From: Betaproteobacteria bacterium SG8_40
GTDB taxonomy: Bacteria > Pseudomonadota > Gammaproteobacteria > Burkholderiales > Eutrophovitaceae
Reading direction: 5' to 3'
Assembly: GCA_001304425.1 (NCBI GenBank)
Contig: LJTS01000179.1
Coordinates: 1-6,063 of the forward strand
Length of the DNA stretch: 6,063 bases
Shown one piece after another: positions 4,728 through 6,063 of the stretch. A model generated the notes under the pieces. The model was not told the origin of the DNA, did no database searches, and saw only the letters and a list, made by a program, of their open reading frames with translations. The stretch's first letter is position 1, and each line of letters opens with the position of its first letter. A program made the translations under genes and the position numbers.

Positions 4728-6036
4728 CGAATGGGTATGTCCTTTTTGCGTTCAATGCGGCGCGCAACTGCTCCTGTCGTTGACCGAGTAGGTACGCTGT
4801 CGAGGTCCACAATACCGCAATCGGCACGGCGATGAACGAGATGCCGGAGAGGCCGGCACCTAGCAGTCGCAAGCCTTCGAACAGCCAGCCCGAAACCGCA
4901 TCGCCGCCGCGCACGACGGCGGTATCAATGAAGTTCTTCACCTTGTACTTCTCTTCGCGCGAAAGGACAGTAAAGAGGATTTCGCGGGCCGGCTTGCTCA
5001 AGGCGTATTCGCCGGCGCGGCGAACCACGCCAAAGACAATGAGCACCGCCAGGGTCGGAAACAATCCGAGAAAGAAAAATCCGAAAATCGCGACGGCTGG
5101 CATGAGAATCAGGGTCAGTGTCACGCCGAAACGCCCGATAATGCGCCTGACAACCAGCAATTGCCCGATTAACGTCAGTGCGTTGACGGCCAGATCGATC
5201 AGCGCAAACAAGGCGGTTCGCTCGCCGGAATCGGGGATCTCCGCGGATACGATGAAGGCCTGCTGCATGTACAGGAACGTCGAGAGCAGCGTAAACAGGA
5301 TCATGTAGAGTGCGATGCCGAGCAGGTACTCCGAGCGCAGCAGCAGGGAGATTCCGCCAAACATGCTGCCGCCGATGGGTTGCCGGCGGTCGATCCCGTC
5401 TCGCGGGGTACTGGTTTTCGGCTCCCTCGACCATATCGACAGCCGCATGATGCAAGCGATCGCGCCCAGCAGGAAGCAGGCGGAAATCGGCAGCAGTGTT
5501 GTCGGGCCCACCACCGGTGCCAGGGTGGTTGTAATCAGCGGCCCCGCGATAGCGCCGGTACTACCCCCCGCGGCGATAAAGCCGTAGAGCCGCCGTGCCT
5601 GGCTATTGTTGAACAGGTCCGCCATGAAGCTCCAGAACACGGACACGACGAACAGATTGAACACGCTGAGCCAGATGAAAAATACGCGCGCCGTTGCGAT
5701 GGGAGCGGTGCCGGACTCGAAGAAAGCGGAAAATACCAGCAGGTTGATGGCGAAAAATACGTATGTGCCGGGCAGGAATTGACGCCTCGGAATGCGCGAG
5801 GAGATCCAGCCGAACACGGGTACGATCGCAAGCATGGCGATAAAGGTGCCGGTGAACAGCCACTGCAGGTTCTCGGCTCCGGTCTGAATCCCCATTTCGT
5901 CGCGAACCGGACGCAGGATGTAATAGGCGCACAGCAGGCAGAAGAAATAGCCGAACGACCAGAGCATGGCGACGACTTCCGATGGCCGCGCCTTTACCAG
6001 GCCCTTGAATATGCGATACACGAAGCGGAACTTCAT
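4642..6036 (-). CDS. NTP/NDP exchange transporter-like MFS membrane protein
   Basis: The 464-residue integral membrane protein has about 11-12 hydrophobic segments, roughly at 22-42, 58-80, 90-107, 117-140, 150-172, 178-198, 238-258, 275-295, 305-340 (two) and 395-418. Diagnostic stretches are YYILRPVRDEMG (39-50), FWSFMADLFNNSQARRLYGFI (starting at 134) and EYALSKPAREILFTVLSREEKYK (starting at 343), followed by KNFIDTAVVRGGDA. These fit the group of bacterial MFS proteins related to ATP/ADP translocases (Npt/Tlc). In obligate intracellular bacteria those relatives exchange nucleotides. In free-living bacteria the substrate is generally unknown, so nucleotide transport is only an inference. 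Residues 433-464 form a hydrophilic Pro/Glu/Asp-rich tail, and its last ~28 residues are encoded in the overlap with the reductase gene. The ATG at 6036 is the only reasonable start, because an in-frame stop lies four codons upstream. No strong Shine-Dalgarno is visible. It is the first gene of the pair within this window. Confidence 0.85.
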   Translation of the reverse strand: MKFRFVYRIFKGLVKARPSEVVAMLWSFGYFFCLLCAYYILRPVRDEMGIQTGAENLQWLFTGTFIAMLAIVPVFGWISSRIPRRQFLPGTYVFFAINLLVFSAFFESGTAPIATARVFFIWLSVFNLFVVSVFWSFMADLFNNSQARRLYGFIAAGGSTGAIAGPLITTTLAPVVGPTTLLPISACFLLGAIACIMRLSIWSREPKTSTPRDGIDRRQPIGGSMFGGISLLLRSEYLLGIALYMILFTLLSTFLYMQQAFIVSAEIPDSGERTALFALIDLAVNALTLIGQLLVVRRIIGRFGVTLTLILMPAVAIFGFFFLGLFPTLAVLIVFGVVRRAGEYALSKPAREILFTVLSREEKYKVKNFIDTAVVRGGDAVSGWLFEGLRLLGAGLSGISFIAVPIAVLWTSTAYLLGQRQEQLRAALNAKRTYPFDEPEPDTPNDTESGRSTEPAANPYTGPR

Positions 6037-6063
6037 ACCAGGATTCTATCCGGAAGGCGTGGG

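Overview
The window looks like a high-GC proteobacterial chromosome segment carrying ordinary housekeeping and accessory genes. A beta-proteobacterial origin is my best guess. It rests on the exonuclease-GIY-YIG fusion, the GC-rich codon use and the GC-rich intergenic hairpin, and it is only moderately supported. I see no insertion sequence, phage gene, CRISPR array, tRNA or rRNA.

Layout, left to right: (1) 1-245 (+), the C-terminal 80 residues of a PcaD-like (3-oxoadipate enol-lactonase type) alpha/beta hydrolase. (2) 268-1665 (-), a convergent gene for a two-nuclease fusion: a DEDDh 3'-5' exonuclease joined to a Cho/UvrC-type GIY-YIG endonuclease with a UvrC-like four-cysteine cluster. (3) 1666-1902, a divergent intergenic region of 237 bases. 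(4) 1903-2454 (+), a small exported four-cysteine protein of unknown function that starts at TTG behind a strong Shine-Dalgarno. (5) 2503-3690 (+), a fumarylacetoacetate-hydrolase-superfamily enzyme resembling 2-keto-3-deoxy-D-xylonate dehydratase (XylX type), 48 bases downstream and probably in the same transcript. (6) 3691-3797, a short convergent gap with two small hairpins. (7) 3798-4727 (-), an aldo/keto reductase with a twin-arginine signal peptide. (8) 4642-6036 (-), a polytopic membrane transporter of the NTP/NDP-exchange (ATP/ADP-translocase-like) MFS group. It lies upstream of the reductase in the same operon and overlaps it by 86 bases.

The genes do not form one pathway. The most informative units are the exonuclease-endonuclease fusion (DNA repair or processing) and the transporter/Tat-reductase pair. 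In that pair a nicotinamide-dependent enzyme predicted to act outside the cytoplasm is encoded directly after a relative of nucleotide carriers. The 1903-3690 pair joins an unrecognised exported protein to a sugar-acid dehydratase homologue and carries an imperfect 25-base-period tandem repeat across the junction. I found no convincing new system. The items worth a second look are in the findings.
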